Part shown: one piece after another, positions 1 to 9,176 of the stretch | How positions within the stretch are numbered: position 1 is the stretch's first letter | How the letters are laid out: the number at the start of each line of letters is the position of its first letter | Assembly (NCBI RefSeq): GCF_002563695.1 | Contig: NZ_PDJI01000004.1 | Coordinates: 186,001-250,000 of the forward strand | Direction: 5' to 3' | DNA length: 64,000 bases | DNA from: Georgenia soli | GTDB lineage: Bacteria > Actinomycetota > Actinomycetes > Actinomycetales > Actinomycetaceae | Notes under the pieces: model-generated | The model's database searches: none | What the model was told of the DNA's origin: nothing | What the model saw: the letters and a program-made list of their open reading frames with translations, nothing else | Program-made: the position numbers and the translations under genes

Positions 1-344
1 CCGGGGTGCTGCGCCGCTACGGGATCCGTCCGACGCTCGTGCGCAAGGCGTCCCAGGGGCGCGGCCCGGAGGGTGAGCCGACCATCATCGACCTCATCTC
101 CGACGGTGCGATCGACATGGTCGTCAACACGCCGAGCGGCCAGGGCGCCCGCGCGGACGGGTACGAGATCCGGGCCGCGACGACCGCCGCGGACAAGCCG
201 ATCATCACCACCGTGCAGGAGTTCGGCGCGGCGGTGCAGGCCATCGAGGTCGTCAAGGCCGGCCCGTTCGCCGTCCGCAGCCTGCAGGCGCACGACGCCG
301 ACCGTGCCGCGCGCCTCGACCTCTCGGCCGTGGGGGTGGGATGA
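1..344 (+). CDS. carB: carbamoyl phosphate synthase large subunit, C-terminal end (partial)
   Basis: This is the 3' end of a gene that begins before the window. It encodes about 114 residues of the regulatory MGS-like domain of the large subunit, which makes carbamoyl phosphate from bicarbonate, glutamine-derived ammonia and ATP for pyrimidine and arginine synthesis. The visible stretch includes the typical MVVNTPSG and IRAATTAADKPIITT segments of this domain. The next gene, pyrF, starts inside the stop region with a 4-base ATGA overlap, as expected in an actinobacterial pyr operon. The catalytic domains are outside the window, so only the C-terminus can be judged. Confidence 0.95.
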   Translation, partial: GVLRRYGIRPTLVRKASQGRGPEGEPTIIDLISDGAIDMVVNTPSGQGARADGYEIRAATTAADKPIITTVQEFGAAVQAIEVVKAGPFAVRSLQAHDADRAARLDLSAVGVG

Positions 345-1279
345 CGGACAACGGGGCATCCGCACCCGTCGAGCGCCCGGCGGTCGTGGGGCAACCGCCA
401 GCCGCGGAGCCTCGGGAGCTCGGTACCGGCCCCGCGTCGACCCTCCCGTTCGGCGACCGCCTCGCCGACGCCATGGAGGCCCACGGCCCCGTGTGCGTCG
501 GCATCGATCCCCATCCCGGCCTGCTGGAGGCGTGGGGTCTCCCTGACGACGCGTCGGGCCTGCGCTCCTTCGGCCTGCGGGTCGTCGAGGAGCTGGGTGG
601 CCGCGTGGCCGCGCTCAAACCCCAGTCGGCGTTCTTCGAGCGGCACGGGTCGGCCGGCGTCGCGGTGCTCGAGGACGTGCTGGCGGCCGTCCGGGCCGCC
701 GGCACCCTGACGATCCTGGACGTCAAGCGCGGGGACATCGGCTCGACGATGTCCGGCTACGCCGAGGCGTACCTCGGTGACGGTCCGCTCGCCGCGGACT
801 CCGTCACCCTCTCGCCCTACCTCGGCTTCGGCTCGCTCCGGCCCGCCCTCGACCTCGCACGGCAGAACGGGCGCGGCGTCTTCGTCCTGGCGCTGACGTC
901 GAACCCGGAGGGCTCGTCCGTCCAGCACGCCCGGACGGCGGGCGGGACGGTCGCCGGCGACATCGCTGCCGGCGCCGCGGCGGAGAACACGTCGCTCCCG
1001 CACCGGCGACTCGGCTCGGTCGGGCTCGTCGTCGGCGCGACGGTGGGCACCGCCGTCGCCGACCTCGGCCTGGACCTCGCCGCGGTGCGCGGGCCGCTTC
1101 TGGCGCCGGGCGTGGGGGCGCAGGGAGCGGGGGCCGCGGAGCTCGCCGAGGTCTTCGGCGCGGCGCGGGAACAGGTGCTGGCGAGCACCTCGCGAGGCGT
1201 GCTCGGCTCCGGCCCGGGCGGGCTCACGGGCGCCCTCGCCCGTGCCGTGGAGGACGCCCGGCAGGCGCTCGGCCGCTGA
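341..1279 (+). CDS. pyrF: orotidine 5'-phosphate decarboxylase
   Basis: The product (312 aa) decarboxylates OMP to UMP, the last step of de novo pyrimidine synthesis. The substrate region CVGIDPHP lies near residues 52-59 and the catalytic Asp/Lys motif DVKRGDIGST at 127-136. The layout and the first roughly 35 low-complexity residues fit the long type-2 PyrF family of actinobacteria rather than the shorter E. coli type. The ATG start overlaps the carB stop by four bases, which supports both the start and translational coupling. A strong GC-rich hairpin follows 34 bases after the stop. Confidence 0.95.
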   Translation: MTDNGASAPVERPAVVGQPPAAEPRELGTGPASTLPFGDRLADAMEAHGPVCVGIDPHPGLLEAWGLPDDASGLRSFGLRVVEELGGRVAALKPQSAFFERHGSAGVAVLEDVLAAVRAAGTLTILDVKRGDIGSTMSGYAEAYLGDGPLAADSVTLSPYLGFGSLRPALDLARQNGRGVFVLALTSNPEGSSVQHARTAGGTVAGDIAAGAAAENTSLPHRRLGSVGLVVGATVGTAVADLGLDLAAVRGPLLAPGVGAQGAGAAELAEVFGAAREQVLASTSRGVLGSGPGGLTGALARAVEDARQALGR

Positions 1280-1312
1280 GCCGGAGCACCGCGGTCGCCG
1301 ACCGGTCCGTGG

Positions 1313-1343
1313 GGACGGGCGGGCCACCGTGACCCGCCCGTCC
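1313..1343 (+). terminator. hairpin after pyrF
   Basis: An 11-bp perfect stem (GGACGGGCGGG against CCCGCCCGTCC) with a 9-base loop follows pyrF. There is no clear T tract, as is common in high-GC actinobacteria. It probably ends the pyr operon before mihF. Confidence 0.6.
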
Positions 1344-1473
1344 GCCGTCGGCCCCGGGCCGCCCGGAGCGGTGACCTGCAGGTCCACCCGGGACGGCCCG
1401 CCGTTGCCCGTCGTCCGGGGGACCGCTAACGTCCTGACATCGCACCATCCGTGAGCTGACGAGGTGACCGATC

Positions 1474-1785
1474 GTGGCACTGCCGCCGTTGACCCCCGAG
1501 CAACGAGCCGACGCCCTGGCGAAGGCCGCCGCCGCCCGAGCGACCCGTGCCGAGGTGAAGAACAAGCTCAAGTACTCGCAGGTCACGCTCTCGGAGGTCC
1601 TCGAGGCGGCGAAGCAGGACGAGGCGCTCAGCAAGCTGAAGGTCGTCTCTTTGCTGGAGTCGCTGCCCGGTGTGGGAAAGGCCACCGCGCGCTCGCTCAT
1701 GGCCGAGATCGGCATCTCCGAGGCGCGACGCGTGCGCGGGCTGGGGCCGCACCAGAGCGCGGCCCTCGTCGAGCGGTTCGGCTGA
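1474..1785 (+). CDS. mihF: integration host factor, actinobacterial type (mIHF)
   Basis: The product (103 aa) is a basic nucleoid protein of the actinobacterial IHF family, unrelated in fold to E. coli IHF. It bends DNA through a helix-two-turns-helix region. The C-terminal half carries the diagnostic segment LLESLPGVGKATARSLM followed by GISEARRVRGLG. The GTG start agrees with the usual MALPPLTPEQRA N-terminus. Its place between pyrF and gmk is the conserved actinobacterial order. The gene is followed not by a short spacer but by a 46-bp tandem repeat array, which separates it from gmk. Confidence 0.95.
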   Translation: MALPPLTPEQRADALAKAAAARATRAEVKNKLKYSQVTLSEVLEAAKQDEALSKLKVVSLLESLPGVGKATARSLMAEIGISEARRVRGLGPHQSAALVERFG

Positions 1786-1821
1786 GCGACCCCAGATTCT
1801 TCGACGCGGCCGCACCGTACC

Positions 1822-1991
1822 GTCGTCCCAGGCGAACCGTCGCTGCCTTCGGCGGTGACGCACCGCTGTCGTCCCAGGTGAACCGCCGCTGCGTTCGGCG
1901 GTGACGCACCGCCGTCCTCCCGGGTGAATTGCCGCTGCCTTCCGCGGTGATGCACCGCCCGTCGTCCCCGGTGAAGCGCCGCCGCCGTGAG
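1822..1991 (+). repeat. 46-bp tandem repeat array between mihF and gmk
   Basis: There are about 3.7 direct copies, starting at 1822, 1868, 1914 (47 bp) and 1961 (partial). Each begins GTCGTCCC or close to it and ends GCACCGC. Each full unit contains a small inverted repeat of the type ACCGCCG...CGGCGGT, so the array could fold into a row of hairpins. It fills most of the 302-base gap between mihF and gmk. No coding potential is evident. The function is unknown; transcription attenuation or simple minisatellite expansion are both possible. Confidence 0.85.
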
Positions 1992-2087
1992 CACCGGCAC
2001 AGCAGGTCGTCAGCCCACCGGCGCGACCTCGGTCACCTTTCTCGGAGCCCCTTCGGAGCCCGCTCCGCGACCTGGCAGGATGGCGGA

Positions 2088-2684
2088 ATGACCGACGCCG
2101 TACCCCCGCTCGAGACGTCCCACGCCCGCCTGACCGTCCTGTCCGGACCGACGGCCGTGGGCAAGGGGACCATCATGGCGGAGATGCGGCGCCGCGCCCC
2201 TGACGTCTGGATCTCGGTGTCGGCGACCACGCGGGCCCCGCGCCCCGGTGAGATCGACGGGGTCCACTACTTCTTTCTCACGTCGGAGCGCTTCGACGAG
2301 CTCGTCAGCACCGGCCAGATGCTCGAGTGGGCCGTGGTCCACGGGCGCAACCGCTACGGCACCCCCCGCGGACCCGTCGAGCGTGAGCTCGCCGCCGGCC
2401 GGCCGGTGTTCCTCGAGCTGGACCTCCAGGGCGCCCGCCAGGTCCGCGAGGCGATGCCCGACGCCCGGTTCGTCTTTCTCGCCCCGCCGTCGTGGGAGGA
2501 GCTCGTGCGCCGCCTGACCGGGCGCGGCACGGAAGGCCCCGAGGAGCGCGAGCGTCGCCTCAGCACCGCGCGGGAGGAGCTGGCCGCCGTCGGCGAGTTC
2601 GACCACGTCATCGTCAACGACGACGTGGGACGCGCCACGGACGAGCTCCTCACCCTCATGGGCGTGGCGGAACGGGTAGAGTAG
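2088..2684 (+). CDS. gmk: guanylate kinase
   Basis: The enzyme (198 aa) phosphorylates GMP to GDP with ATP. The P-loop is [11 protein letters not shown] near residues 19-29, followed by the GMP-binding segment around [15 protein letters not shown] and by [12 protein letters not shown]. The start was taken at ATG 2088, where the usual short N-terminus begins; the same frame is open upstream through the tandem repeat, but that reading is not protein-like. The length matches the family (about 200 aa). It is followed by rpoZ after 83 bases, a conserved neighbourhood. Confidence 0.95.
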   Translation: MTDAVPPLETSHARLTVLSGPTAVGKGTIMAEMRRRAPDVWISVSATTRAPRPGEIDGVHYFFLTSERFDELVSTGQMLEWAVVHGRNRYGTPRGPVERELAAGRPVFLELDLQGARQVREAMPDARFVFLAPPSWEELVRRLTGRGTEGPEERERRLSTAREELAAVGEFDHVIVNDDVGRATDELLTLMGVAERVE

Positions 2685-2767
2685 GGCGCTGTATGTGTGC
2701 GGGTCGTCCGTCGCGCCGTCCCGGCCACCCACGAACCCGCAGAAATCGAACCTGGAGAGGGTCACCC

Positions 2768-3031
2768 ATGTACGGAACCGTCGCCGCCCCCGAGGGCATC
2801 ACCGACCCGCCGATCGACGAGCTGCTCGACAAGGTCGACTCCAAGTACGCCCTGGTGATCTACGCCGCCAAGCGCGCGCGCCAGATCAACACGTACAACG
2901 CGCAGCTGCAGGAGGGCCTGCTGGAGTTCGTCGGCCCGCTCGTCCCGGCCGCGCAGGAGGACAAGCCGCTGTCCATCGCCATGCGCGAGGTCAACGAGGG
3001 CATGCTGACCCTCACCCGCATCGAGGAGTGA
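2768..3031 (+). CDS. rpoZ: DNA-directed RNA polymerase omega subunit
   Basis: This small subunit (87 aa) promotes assembly of core RNA polymerase by chaperoning beta-prime. The typical actinobacterial features are the segment [24 protein letters not shown] (quoted from its start to position 36 only in part: [20 protein letters not shown]) and the C-terminal [18 protein letters not shown] ribosome site lies just before the ATG. The frame is open far upstream, but the sequence there overlaps gmk and is not homologous to omega. The gmk-rpoZ-coaBC-metK order is the standard actinobacterial one. Confidence 0.95.
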   Translation: MYGTVAAPEGITDPPIDELLDKVDSKYALVIYAAKRARQINTYNAQLQEGLLEFVGPLVPAAQEDKPLSIAMREVNEGMLTLTRIEE

Positions 3032-3087
3032 GCACCCGCCTCGTCGCCGGCGCCGCCCGCGCCGCTGACTGAGGCACAATCGCTCGC

Positions 3088-4368
3088 ATGAGCAGCACAC
3101 ACGGACGCGCCGCCACGACCACGTCGGGCGGCGCGTTGCGCATCGTCCTGGGAGTCACGGGCGGCATCGCCGCCTACAAGGCCGCCCTCGTCCTCCGGCT
3201 GCTCAAGGAGGCCGGGCACCGCGTCCGCGTCGTCCCGACCGAGTCGGCGCTGAGGATGGTCGGCCGCCCGACGTGGGAGGCCCTGTCGGGTGAGCCCGTC
3301 CGCACGTCCGTCTTCGACGACGCCGAGCACGTCGACCACGTCGCCCTGGGACGCGGCGCAGACCTTGTGATCGTCGCCCCGGCGACGGCGAACCTGCTCG
3401 CCAAGGCGGCCACCGGCCTGGCCGACGACCTGCTCTCCACGACGCTGCTCACCGTGACGTGCCCGGTGCTGCTCGCCCCGGCCATGCACACCGAGATGTG
3501 GCTGCACCCCGCGACGCAGGCGAACGTCGCCACCCTGCGCGGGCGCGGCGTGCACGTCCTCGACCCCGACTCCGGCCGCCTCACCGGCGCCGACTCCGGC
3601 CCCGGCCGCCTGCCCGAGCCGGCCGCGATCGTCGCCGCGGCCCTCGCCCTCCTGGACGACGACGTCACGGGGCAGGACCTCGCCGGCCGCTCCGTCGTCG
3701 TCTCGGCCGGCGGCACCCGCGAGCCGCTCGACCCGGTGCGCTTCCTGGGCAACCGGTCCTCCGGCCGCCAGGGCGTCGCCCTGGCCCACGCCGCGGCCCG
3801 CCGGGGCGCCACCGTCACCCTCGTGGCCGCCAACGTCGACGACGCGCTCCTGCCGGACCACCCGGCCGTCGACGTGCGGCAGGTGGAGACCACGCTGGAG
3901 CTGCGCGACGCGGTCCGCGAGGCCGGGTCCGCTGCCGACGTCGTCGTCATGGCGGCCGCCGTCGCCGACTTCCGTCCGGCCACGACGACGACGCACAAGA
4001 TCAAGAAGACCTCGTCCGGTCCCGCGCCGATCGAGCTGGAGACGAACCCCGACATCCTCGCCGAGCTCGCCGCCGACCGGCTCCGTGACGGGCAGGTCGT
4101 CGTCGGCTTCGCCGCCGAGACCGGCGACGAGACGGGCGACGTGCTCACCCACGGGCGGGCGAAGGCGCGCCGCAAGGGCGCCGACCTGCTCGCCGTCAAC
4201 GAGGTCGGCGTCGGCCGCGGCTTCGGCGACGTCCCGAACGAGGTGACGATCCTCGACGCCGAGGGCTCCGTCGTCGGGCGGGGGAGCGGCAGCAAGGACG
4301 ACGTCGCGGACGCGGTCTGGGACGCCGTCGCGGCCCGCCTGCGCGCTGCCACTACGATCGAGCGGTGA
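3088..4368 (+). CDS. coaBC: bifunctional phosphopantothenoylcysteine decarboxylase / phosphopantothenate-cysteine ligase
   Basis: This is the two-domain coenzyme A enzyme (426 aa). The N-terminal flavoprotein decarboxylase domain (about residues 13-190) has [11 protein letters not shown] and the conserved PAMHTEMW region; the C-terminal CTP-dependent ligase domain has [21 protein letters not shown] and the KIKK loop ([10 protein letters not shown]). Both halves look intact. The last four bases overlap the GTG start of metK. The likely role is cytosolic CoA synthesis, coupled by position to methionine activation. Confidence 0.95.
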   Translation: MSSTHGRAATTTSGGALRIVLGVTGGIAAYKAALVLRLLKEAGHRVRVVPTESALRMVGRPTWEALSGEPVRTSVFDDAEHVDHVALGRGADLVIVAPATANLLAKAATGLADDLLSTTLLTVTCPVLLAPAMHTEMWLHPATQANVATLRGRGVHVLDPDSGRLTGADSGPGRLPEPAAIVAAALALLDDDVTGQDLAGRSVVVSAGGTREPLDPVRFLGNRSSGRQGVALAHAAARRGATVTLVAANVDDALLPDHPAVDVRQVETTLELRDAVREAGSAADVVVMAAAVADFRPATTTTHKIKKTSSGPAPIELETNPDILAELAADRLRDGQVVVGFAAETGDETGDVLTHGRAKARRKGADLLAVNEVGVGRGFGDVPNEVTILDAEGSVVGRGSGSKDDVADAVWDAVAARLRAATTIER

Positions 4369-5564
4369 CTTCTCTGCGTCAGTTCACGTCCGAGTCGGTG
4401 ACCGAGGGGCATCCGGACAAGGTGTGTGACCGGATCTCGGACACCATTCTGGACGCGATCCTGGAGCAGGATCCGCTGGCCCGGGTGGCGGTGGAGACGG
4501 TGGTGACCACGGGTCTGGTGCACGTGGTGGGTGAGGTGACCACGGACGCGTACGTGGAGATCCCGCAGATCGTGCGGGACGAGGTGCGCCGGATCGGGTA
4601 CACGTCCTCGGCGATCGGGTTCGACGGGTCCTCGTGCGGGGTGTCGGTCTCGATCGGGCAGCAGTCGGCGGACATCTCGGCGGGGGTGTCGAAGTCGTTG
4701 GAGGGCCGCACCGGCGTCGGGGTGTTCGACGAGCTGGACGTCCAGGGGGCGGGGGACCAGGGGCTGATGTTCGGGTACGCGTGCGACGACACGCCCGAGC
4801 TGATGCCGTTGCCGATCTTCCTCGCGCACCGCCTGGCGGAGCGGCTGGCGCTGGTGCGCAAGGAGGGGCTGGTGGCGGGGCTGCGTCCGGACGGCAAGAC
4901 GCAGGTGACGATCGGGTATGACGGGGACCGGGCGGTGTCGTTGGACACGGTGGTGGTCTCCTCCCAGCACGATGAGTGGGTGCGCCAGGACCTGCTGGCG
5001 GTGGCGGTGGACCGGCACGTGGTCTCCCCGGTGCTGCAGGCGGCGGGGCTGGACCTGGACACGGCGGGTTATGACCTGCTGGTGAACCCGACGGGGCAGT
5101 TCGTCATCGGGGGCCCGATGGGGGACGCGGGGCTGACGGGGCGGAAGATCATCGTGGACACATACGGGGGGATGTCGCGCCACGGGGGTGGGGCGTTCTC
5201 GGGGAAGGACCCCTCGAAGGTGGACCGGTCGGCGTCGTACGCGATGCGGTGGGTGGCGAAGAACGTGGTCGCGGCGGGGCTGGCGCGCCGGTGCGAGGTG
5301 CAGGTGGCGTACGCGATCGGGCGGGCGCACCCGGTGGGGCTGTTCGTGGAGACGTTCGGCACGGAGACGGTGCCGGTGGAGCGGATCGTCGCGGCGGTGC
5401 GGGAGGTCTTCGACCTGCGACCGGCCGCGATCGTGCGGGACCTGGACCTGCTGCGCCCGATCTACCGGCACACCTCGGCCTACGGTCACTTCGGCCGGGA
5501 GCTGCCCGAGTTCACCTGGGAGCGCACCGACCGGGTCGAGGACCTGCGCACCGCCATCGGCTGA
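4365..5564 (+). CDS. metK: S-adenosylmethionine synthetase
   Basis: The enzyme (399 aa) makes SAM from methionine and ATP. Signature motifs are GHPDKVCD at the N-terminus, [12 protein letters not shown] in the middle and [17 protein letters not shown] further on, all intact; the length is normal. The GTG start overlaps the coaBC stop. Codon choice is visibly different from the neighbours: GTG, CTG and GGG are favoured over the GTC, CTC and GGC used in coaBC and pyrF. This holds through most of the gene and fades near the end. It may mean recombination from another lineage or expression-related bias. A 47-bp tandem repeat array follows after 16 bases. Confidence 0.96.
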   Translation: MTSLRQFTSESVTEGHPDKVCDRISDTILDAILEQDPLARVAVETVVTTGLVHVVGEVTTDAYVEIPQIVRDEVRRIGYTSSAIGFDGSSCGVSVSIGQQSADISAGVSKSLEGRTGVGVFDELDVQGAGDQGLMFGYACDDTPELMPLPIFLAHRLAERLALVRKEGLVAGLRPDGKTQVTIGYDGDRAVSLDTVVVSSQHDEWVRQDLLAVAVDRHVVSPVLQAAGLDLDTAGYDLLVNPTGQFVIGGPMGDAGLTGRKIIVDTYGGMSRHGGGAFSGKDPSKVDRSASYAMRWVAKNVVAAGLARRCEVQVAYAIGRAHPVGLFVETFGTETVPVERIVAAVREVFDLRPAAIVRDLDLLRPIYRHTSAYGHFGRELPEFTWERTDRVEDLRTAIG

Positions 5565-5580
5565 CGGTCTGACGCTGGGA

Positions 5581-5777
5581 GCTCGCCTGTCCGACCGCTG
5601 GGTGATCGCCGGTCTGTCCCGTCGGGTGCTCGCCTGTCCGACCGCTGGGTGATCGCCGGTCTGTCCCGTCGGGTGCTCGCCCGTCCGACGGCTGGGTGGT
5701 CGCCGGTCTGTCCCGTCGGGTGCTCGCCCGTCCGACGGCTGGGTGGTCGCCGGTCTGTCCCGTCGGGTGCTCGCCGT
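5581..5777 (+). repeat. 47-bp tandem repeat array after metK
   Basis: Four full direct copies start at 5581, 5628, 5675 and 5722, with a stub at 5769. Copies 1-2 and 3-4 form two subtypes differing at a few positions (for example GACCGCTGGGTGATC against GACGGCTGGGTGGTC). Between copies 3 and 4 the sequences CCGTCGG and CCGACGG can pair. The array fills about half of the 357-base gap between metK and priA; the rest (5778-5921) shows no gene. There are no unique spacers, so it is not a CRISPR array. Confidence 0.9.
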
Positions 5778-5921
5778 TCGCAGTGGTGCCCGTCTCGGCA
5801 CTCGTCGCGGGCCGGCTCGCCGATCCTGGAGCCCGCGCCTTCCTCCCGCCGTGCGGCCATCGGCCCGGGACCTCCCGCAGGGGCGTGACGGCGTGTCTGC
5901 AGTCCGTGATGGAATCGGTTC

Positions 5922-8399
5922 ATGATCACCTCGAGCGGCGCCCGTCCCGAGCAGGGGTCGCTCCTGGACCTCCCGGCGCCTACCGCGACGCCGGTGGACG
6001 GCAACGGCGTCGAGAATCCTGTCGCTCGCGTGGTGGTCGACGTGCCGCTGCCGCACCTCGACCATCCTTTCGACTACCTCGTCCCTCCGGAGCTCGACGA
6101 CAACGCAGTCCCGGGTGCGCGCGTGCAGGTTCGTTTCGCCGGGCAGGACCGGCCGGCGTACGTCGTCGAGCGTCGGGCCGAGACCGACCATCGCGGCACT
6201 CTGGCCCCGCTGCGCCGTGCTGCCTCCCCGGTCCCGGTGCTGTCACCCGCGGTGCTGCGGCTGTGCCGGGCAGTGGCGGACCGCTACGCCGGGACCCTCA
6301 TGGACGTCGTGCGTCTTGCCGTGCCGCCACGCCATGCCACGACTGAGAAGTCGGTCCTCGAGAAGCGCGCCACGGGCCTCGCTGTGCCGGCTGCGGTGCC
6401 CGCCCCGGTCGGCGACGCCTGGGCGTGCTACACCGGGGGGCCTGCCTTCCTGCGGCACCTCGCCGCGGGGGAGAGCCCCCGTGCCGTCTGGTCTGCGCTG
6501 CCGGCACAGGCTGCCTCTACCGGGTCGTCAGGGGAGAAGCCAGTCGTGCGCCGCTCGGGCCGCGAGGAGGCACGGTCCGCCGATCGTCAGCCGGCGCCCG
6601 TTCCCACCGTGCCGTCGGGCGACGGTCGTGAAGCCCCGCCTCGTGATGGCCTATCGTCAGGCACCGGCCCTGAGGCTCGCTCTGGTGCCAGGGAGGCCTC
6701 AGGCACAGGTCCTGCGGCTGTCTCCGGTGGCGGCGAGGCGTCAGGCACAGGTCCTGCGGCTGCCTCCGGTGGCGGCGAGGCGTCAGGCACAGGTCCTGAG
6801 GCTTCCTCTGGTGCCAGCGAGGCGTCCGCCGCCGCTCCATCGGTATCAACTCAGGGCGAGGCGCCTGCGTCCGGCCCGGTCCTCCCAACCGGCGTGAGGG
6901 ATACGTCGGTAGACGCCCGCGAGGCCTCCTCGGTCCCCAGGCCCGCTCCCTGGCCCGCCACCATCGCTGAGGCGGCACAAGCGACGCTCGCCTCGGGTCG
7001 GGGCGTCCTGATCGTCCTGCCGACGAACCGGCAGGTGGACGACGTCGTCGCTGCACTCAAGGATGCGCTGCCGGGCGAACCCGTCGCACGGCTCGTCGCG
7101 GACGACGGTCCAGCCCGCCGGTACCGCGCCTTCCTGAGGGTGCTGCTGGGTGACGTCCGTGTGGTGGTGGGCACGCGCGCCGCCGCGTTCGCGCCCGTAG
7201 CCAACCTTGGCCTCGCCGTCGTCTTCGACGACGGGGACGACCGCCTGGAGGAGCCTCGCGCGCCCTATCCCCACACCCGCCAGGTACTTGCCCTGCGCGC
7301 CGACCTCGAGGAGGCCGCCCTGCTCGTCGGCGGCTTCGCGCGCACCGTGGAGGCGCAGCTCCTCGTCGAGCAGGGGTGGGCCCACCCGGTGCAGGCACCG
7401 CGAACTGTCGTCCGCGCGGCGGCCCCCCGTGTGCTTGCACCGTCCGACGTCGACCTCGCCCGCGAAGGGCCGGCGGCCGCGGCACGGATCCCTCCTCCCG
7501 CCTGGGAGGTTGCCCGCTCGGCGTTGGAGCGTGGCCCCGTGCTGGTCCAGGTGGCCCGCGCCGGGTACCTGCCGGTCGTGGCCTGTGCACGCTGTCGGGA
7601 GCCCGCTCGCTGCGCCGCCTGCCACGGCCCCCTGCGACTCGACCGTCCAGGGGTCGCCCCGACGTGCTCCTGGTGCGGGCGTCACGCCACCAACTGGCAC
7701 TGCCCGACGTGCGGCCACGGGGCACTGCGCGCCGCACGCGTCGGCTCATCACGCACGGCCGAGGAGCTCGGCAGGGCGTTCCCGTCCGTACCGGTCGTCG
7801 TCTCCGGCGCGAGCGGCAGCCACGGCGTCGTCGAGACTGTCGACGACAGGCCGCGGGTCGTTGTCGCCACGCCCGGCGCCGAGCCGACGGCGGCCGGTGG
7901 GTACGCCGCGGCCCTCATCCTCGACGCGGCGGCGACGACTTCTCGACCCGAACTGTGGGCATCTGCGGAGGCGCTCCGCCGATGGTTCGGGGCGGCGGCC
8001 CTCGTCCGGGGTGCGGCGGACGGAGGAACGGTGATGCTCCTGGGCCGTCCCGCCCCGATACCGGCGCAGGCGCTGGTCAGGTGGGACCCTGCGGGCTTCG
8101 CGACCCGTGAGCTGGGGGAGCGCAGCGAGCTCGCCTTCCCGCCCGCCGTACGGATGGCCTCGCTGCAGGGGAGCCCGCGGGCCGTGCGGTCGTTGCTCGA
8201 CCATCTCGATCGTTTCGAGGGACTCGAACTGTTGGGGCCGGTCGAGGCGGAGGACGGTGAGGTCCGCGCGTTGCTGCGCACCCCCCGCCGGTCCGGTGCC
8301 GAGCTCGCCAGGCGGCTCGCGCAGGCCTCAGCCGTGCGCAGCGCCCGCAAGGAGGAGGGGTCTGTGCGCATCCAGGTGGACCCGCCGGACCTCTGGTGA
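5922..8399 (+). CDS. priA: primosomal protein N' (PriA-like, helicase motifs degenerate)
   Basis: The product (825 aa) is related to the replication restart protein PriA. It has the N-terminal 3'-DNA-binding domain (VVVDVPLPHLDHPFDYLVP near residues 36-54), the cysteine cluster binding zinc (CARCREPARCAACHG from about residue 555, then CSWCG and CPTCG) and the C-terminal domain. The helicase core is degenerate: no GxGKT P-loop is visible before VLIVLPTNRQ, and the DEAH-like box reads FDDGDDRLEE. This is known for actinobacterial PriA homologues, so ATP-driven unwinding is doubtful. Residues about 190-345 are a low-complexity insert with a 14-residue repeat (EASGTGP plus a Gly/Ser tail). The ATG start directly precedes the usual N-terminal domain. 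Confidence 0.9.
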   Translation: MITSSGARPEQGSLLDLPAPTATPVDGNGVENPVARVVVDVPLPHLDHPFDYLVPPELDDNAVPGARVQVRFAGQDRPAYVVERRAETDHRGTLAPLRRAASPVPVLSPAVLRLCRAVADRYAGTLMDVVRLAVPPRHATTEKSVLEKRATGLAVPAAVPAPVGDAWACYTGGPAFLRHLAAGESPRAVWSALPAQAASTGSSGEKPVVRRSGREEARSADRQPAPVPTVPSGDGREAPPRDGLSSGTGPEARSGAREASGTGPAAVSGGGEASGTGPAAASGGGEASGTGPEASSGASEASAAAPSVSTQGEAPASGPVLPTGVRDTSVDAREASSVPRPAPWPATIAEAAQATLASGRGVLIVLPTNRQVDDVVAALKDALPGEPVARLVADDGPARRYRAFLRVLLGDVRVVVGTRAAAFAPVANLGLAVVFDDGDDRLEEPRAPYPHTRQVLALRADLEEAALLVGGFARTVEAQLLVEQGWAHPVQAPRTVVRAAAPRVLAPSDVDLAREGPAAAARIPPPAWEVARSALERGPVLVQVARAGYLPVVACARCREPARCAACHGPLRLDRPGVAPTCSWCGRHATNWHCPTCGHGALRAARVGSSRTAEELGRAFPSVPVVVSGASGSHGVVETVDDRPRVVVATPGAEPTAAGGYAAALILDAAATTSRPELWASAEALRRWFGAAALVRGAADGGTVMLLGRPAPIPAQALVRWDPAGFATRELGERSELAFPPAVRMASLQGSPRAVRSLLDHLDRFEGLELLGPVEAEDGEVRALLRTPRRSGAELARRLAQASAVRSARKEEGSVRIQVDPPDLW
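6703..6800 (+). repeat. 42-bp in-frame repeat inside priA
   Basis: A 42-bp unit encoding 14 residues that begin EASGTGP is repeated about two to three times, with partial copies on both sides. It lies inside the low-complexity insert between the DNA-binding domain and the helicase-like core. Because the unit is a multiple of three, copy-number change would not break the reading frame. Confidence 0.7.
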
Positions 8400-8462
8400 C
8401 CTGTGCCCATCACCGCCTGTTGATCGGTGCGACGACGACCTCGTGTGCAAGATGGGGGAGTG

Positions 8463-9176
8463 ATGACTTCCTCAGGGGCCGCTGAACCTTCGAACCTGGA
8501 GATGCACCGAGCCGACTCCGGCACGGTCGTCGCCTACGACACGGTCGTTTTCGACCTCGGCCGGGTGCTGGTGGGCTGGGAGCCTTATCTCGCCCTGGCG
8601 GACAGGATGACCCGGGACGAGTGGGAGACCTTCTCGGCGGCCGTCGACTTCCCGGCTGTGAACCACGCGATGGACGCCGGTCTGCCGCACGCCGACGCCA
8701 TCGCGCGTGTGGAGGCGAGCCACCCCGAGCACGCGGCGACCCTCGCTCGCTACTGCAGCAACTTCGCCGCCACGCTGACCGGGCCCGTCGACGGGACGAC
8801 CGAGATCGTCGGGGAGCTCGCGAGCGCCGGGACCCGGCTCGTCGGTCTGACCAACTGGTCGGCCGAGACCTTCCACCATGCGGCCGTGTCGTCACCGGTG
8901 ATCGAGCGCCTGGAGGGCGTGGTGGTGTCTGGGCGTGAGGGCGTCGTCAAGCCGGACCCCGCGATCTTCCGGATCCTCGTCGACCGTCACGGGCTCCGGC
9001 CGGAGGCGACGGTGTTCGTCGACGACTCTCCGGCGAACGTGGCGGGCGCTGAAGCAATCGGCATCCGCGGACTCGTCTTCACCGACGCGGCACAGCTGCG
9101 TGCCGACCTTGTCGAGCTCGGCCTCCTGCCCGGTGACGGTGCGCCGGCTCGTCAGAACGGTGGCTCGGCCGACTGA
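8463..9176 (+). CDS. HAD-family phosphatase (YihX-like)
   Basis: The product (237 aa) is a cytosolic HAD-superfamily hydrolase. Motif I is FDLGRVL near residues 30-36, the form with DLG in place of the usual DxD seen in the YihX sugar-phosphate phosphatase group; motif II is LVGLTNWS, the motif III lysine is in GVVKPDP, and motif IV is VFVDDSPANVAGAEAIG. The ATG was chosen because a GGGGGAG ribosome site lies just before it. The substrate is unknown. Its 3' end overlaps the 3' end of the convergent HNH gene by 25 bases. Confidence 0.8.
   Translation: MTSSGAAEPSNLEMHRADSGTVVAYDTVVFDLGRVLVGWEPYLALADRMTRDEWETFSAAVDFPAVNHAMDAGLPHADAIARVEASHPEHAATLARYCSNFAATLTGPVDGTTEIVGELASAGTRLVGLTNWSAETFHHAAVSSPVIERLEGVVVSGREGVVKPDPAIFRILVDRHGLRPEATVFVDDSPANVAGAEAIGIRGLVFTDAAQLRADLVELGLLPGDGAPARQNGGSAD

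Noticed and set aside
5581..5777. CRISPR array
   Set aside because: Units are contiguous with no unique spacers and no cas genes are near; it is a plain tandem repeat.
3174..6191. Very long open frame on the - strand opposite coaBC, metK and priA
   Set aside because: It is rich in Arg, His and Pro, matches no family and lies antisense to three intact core genes. High GC makes such frames common.
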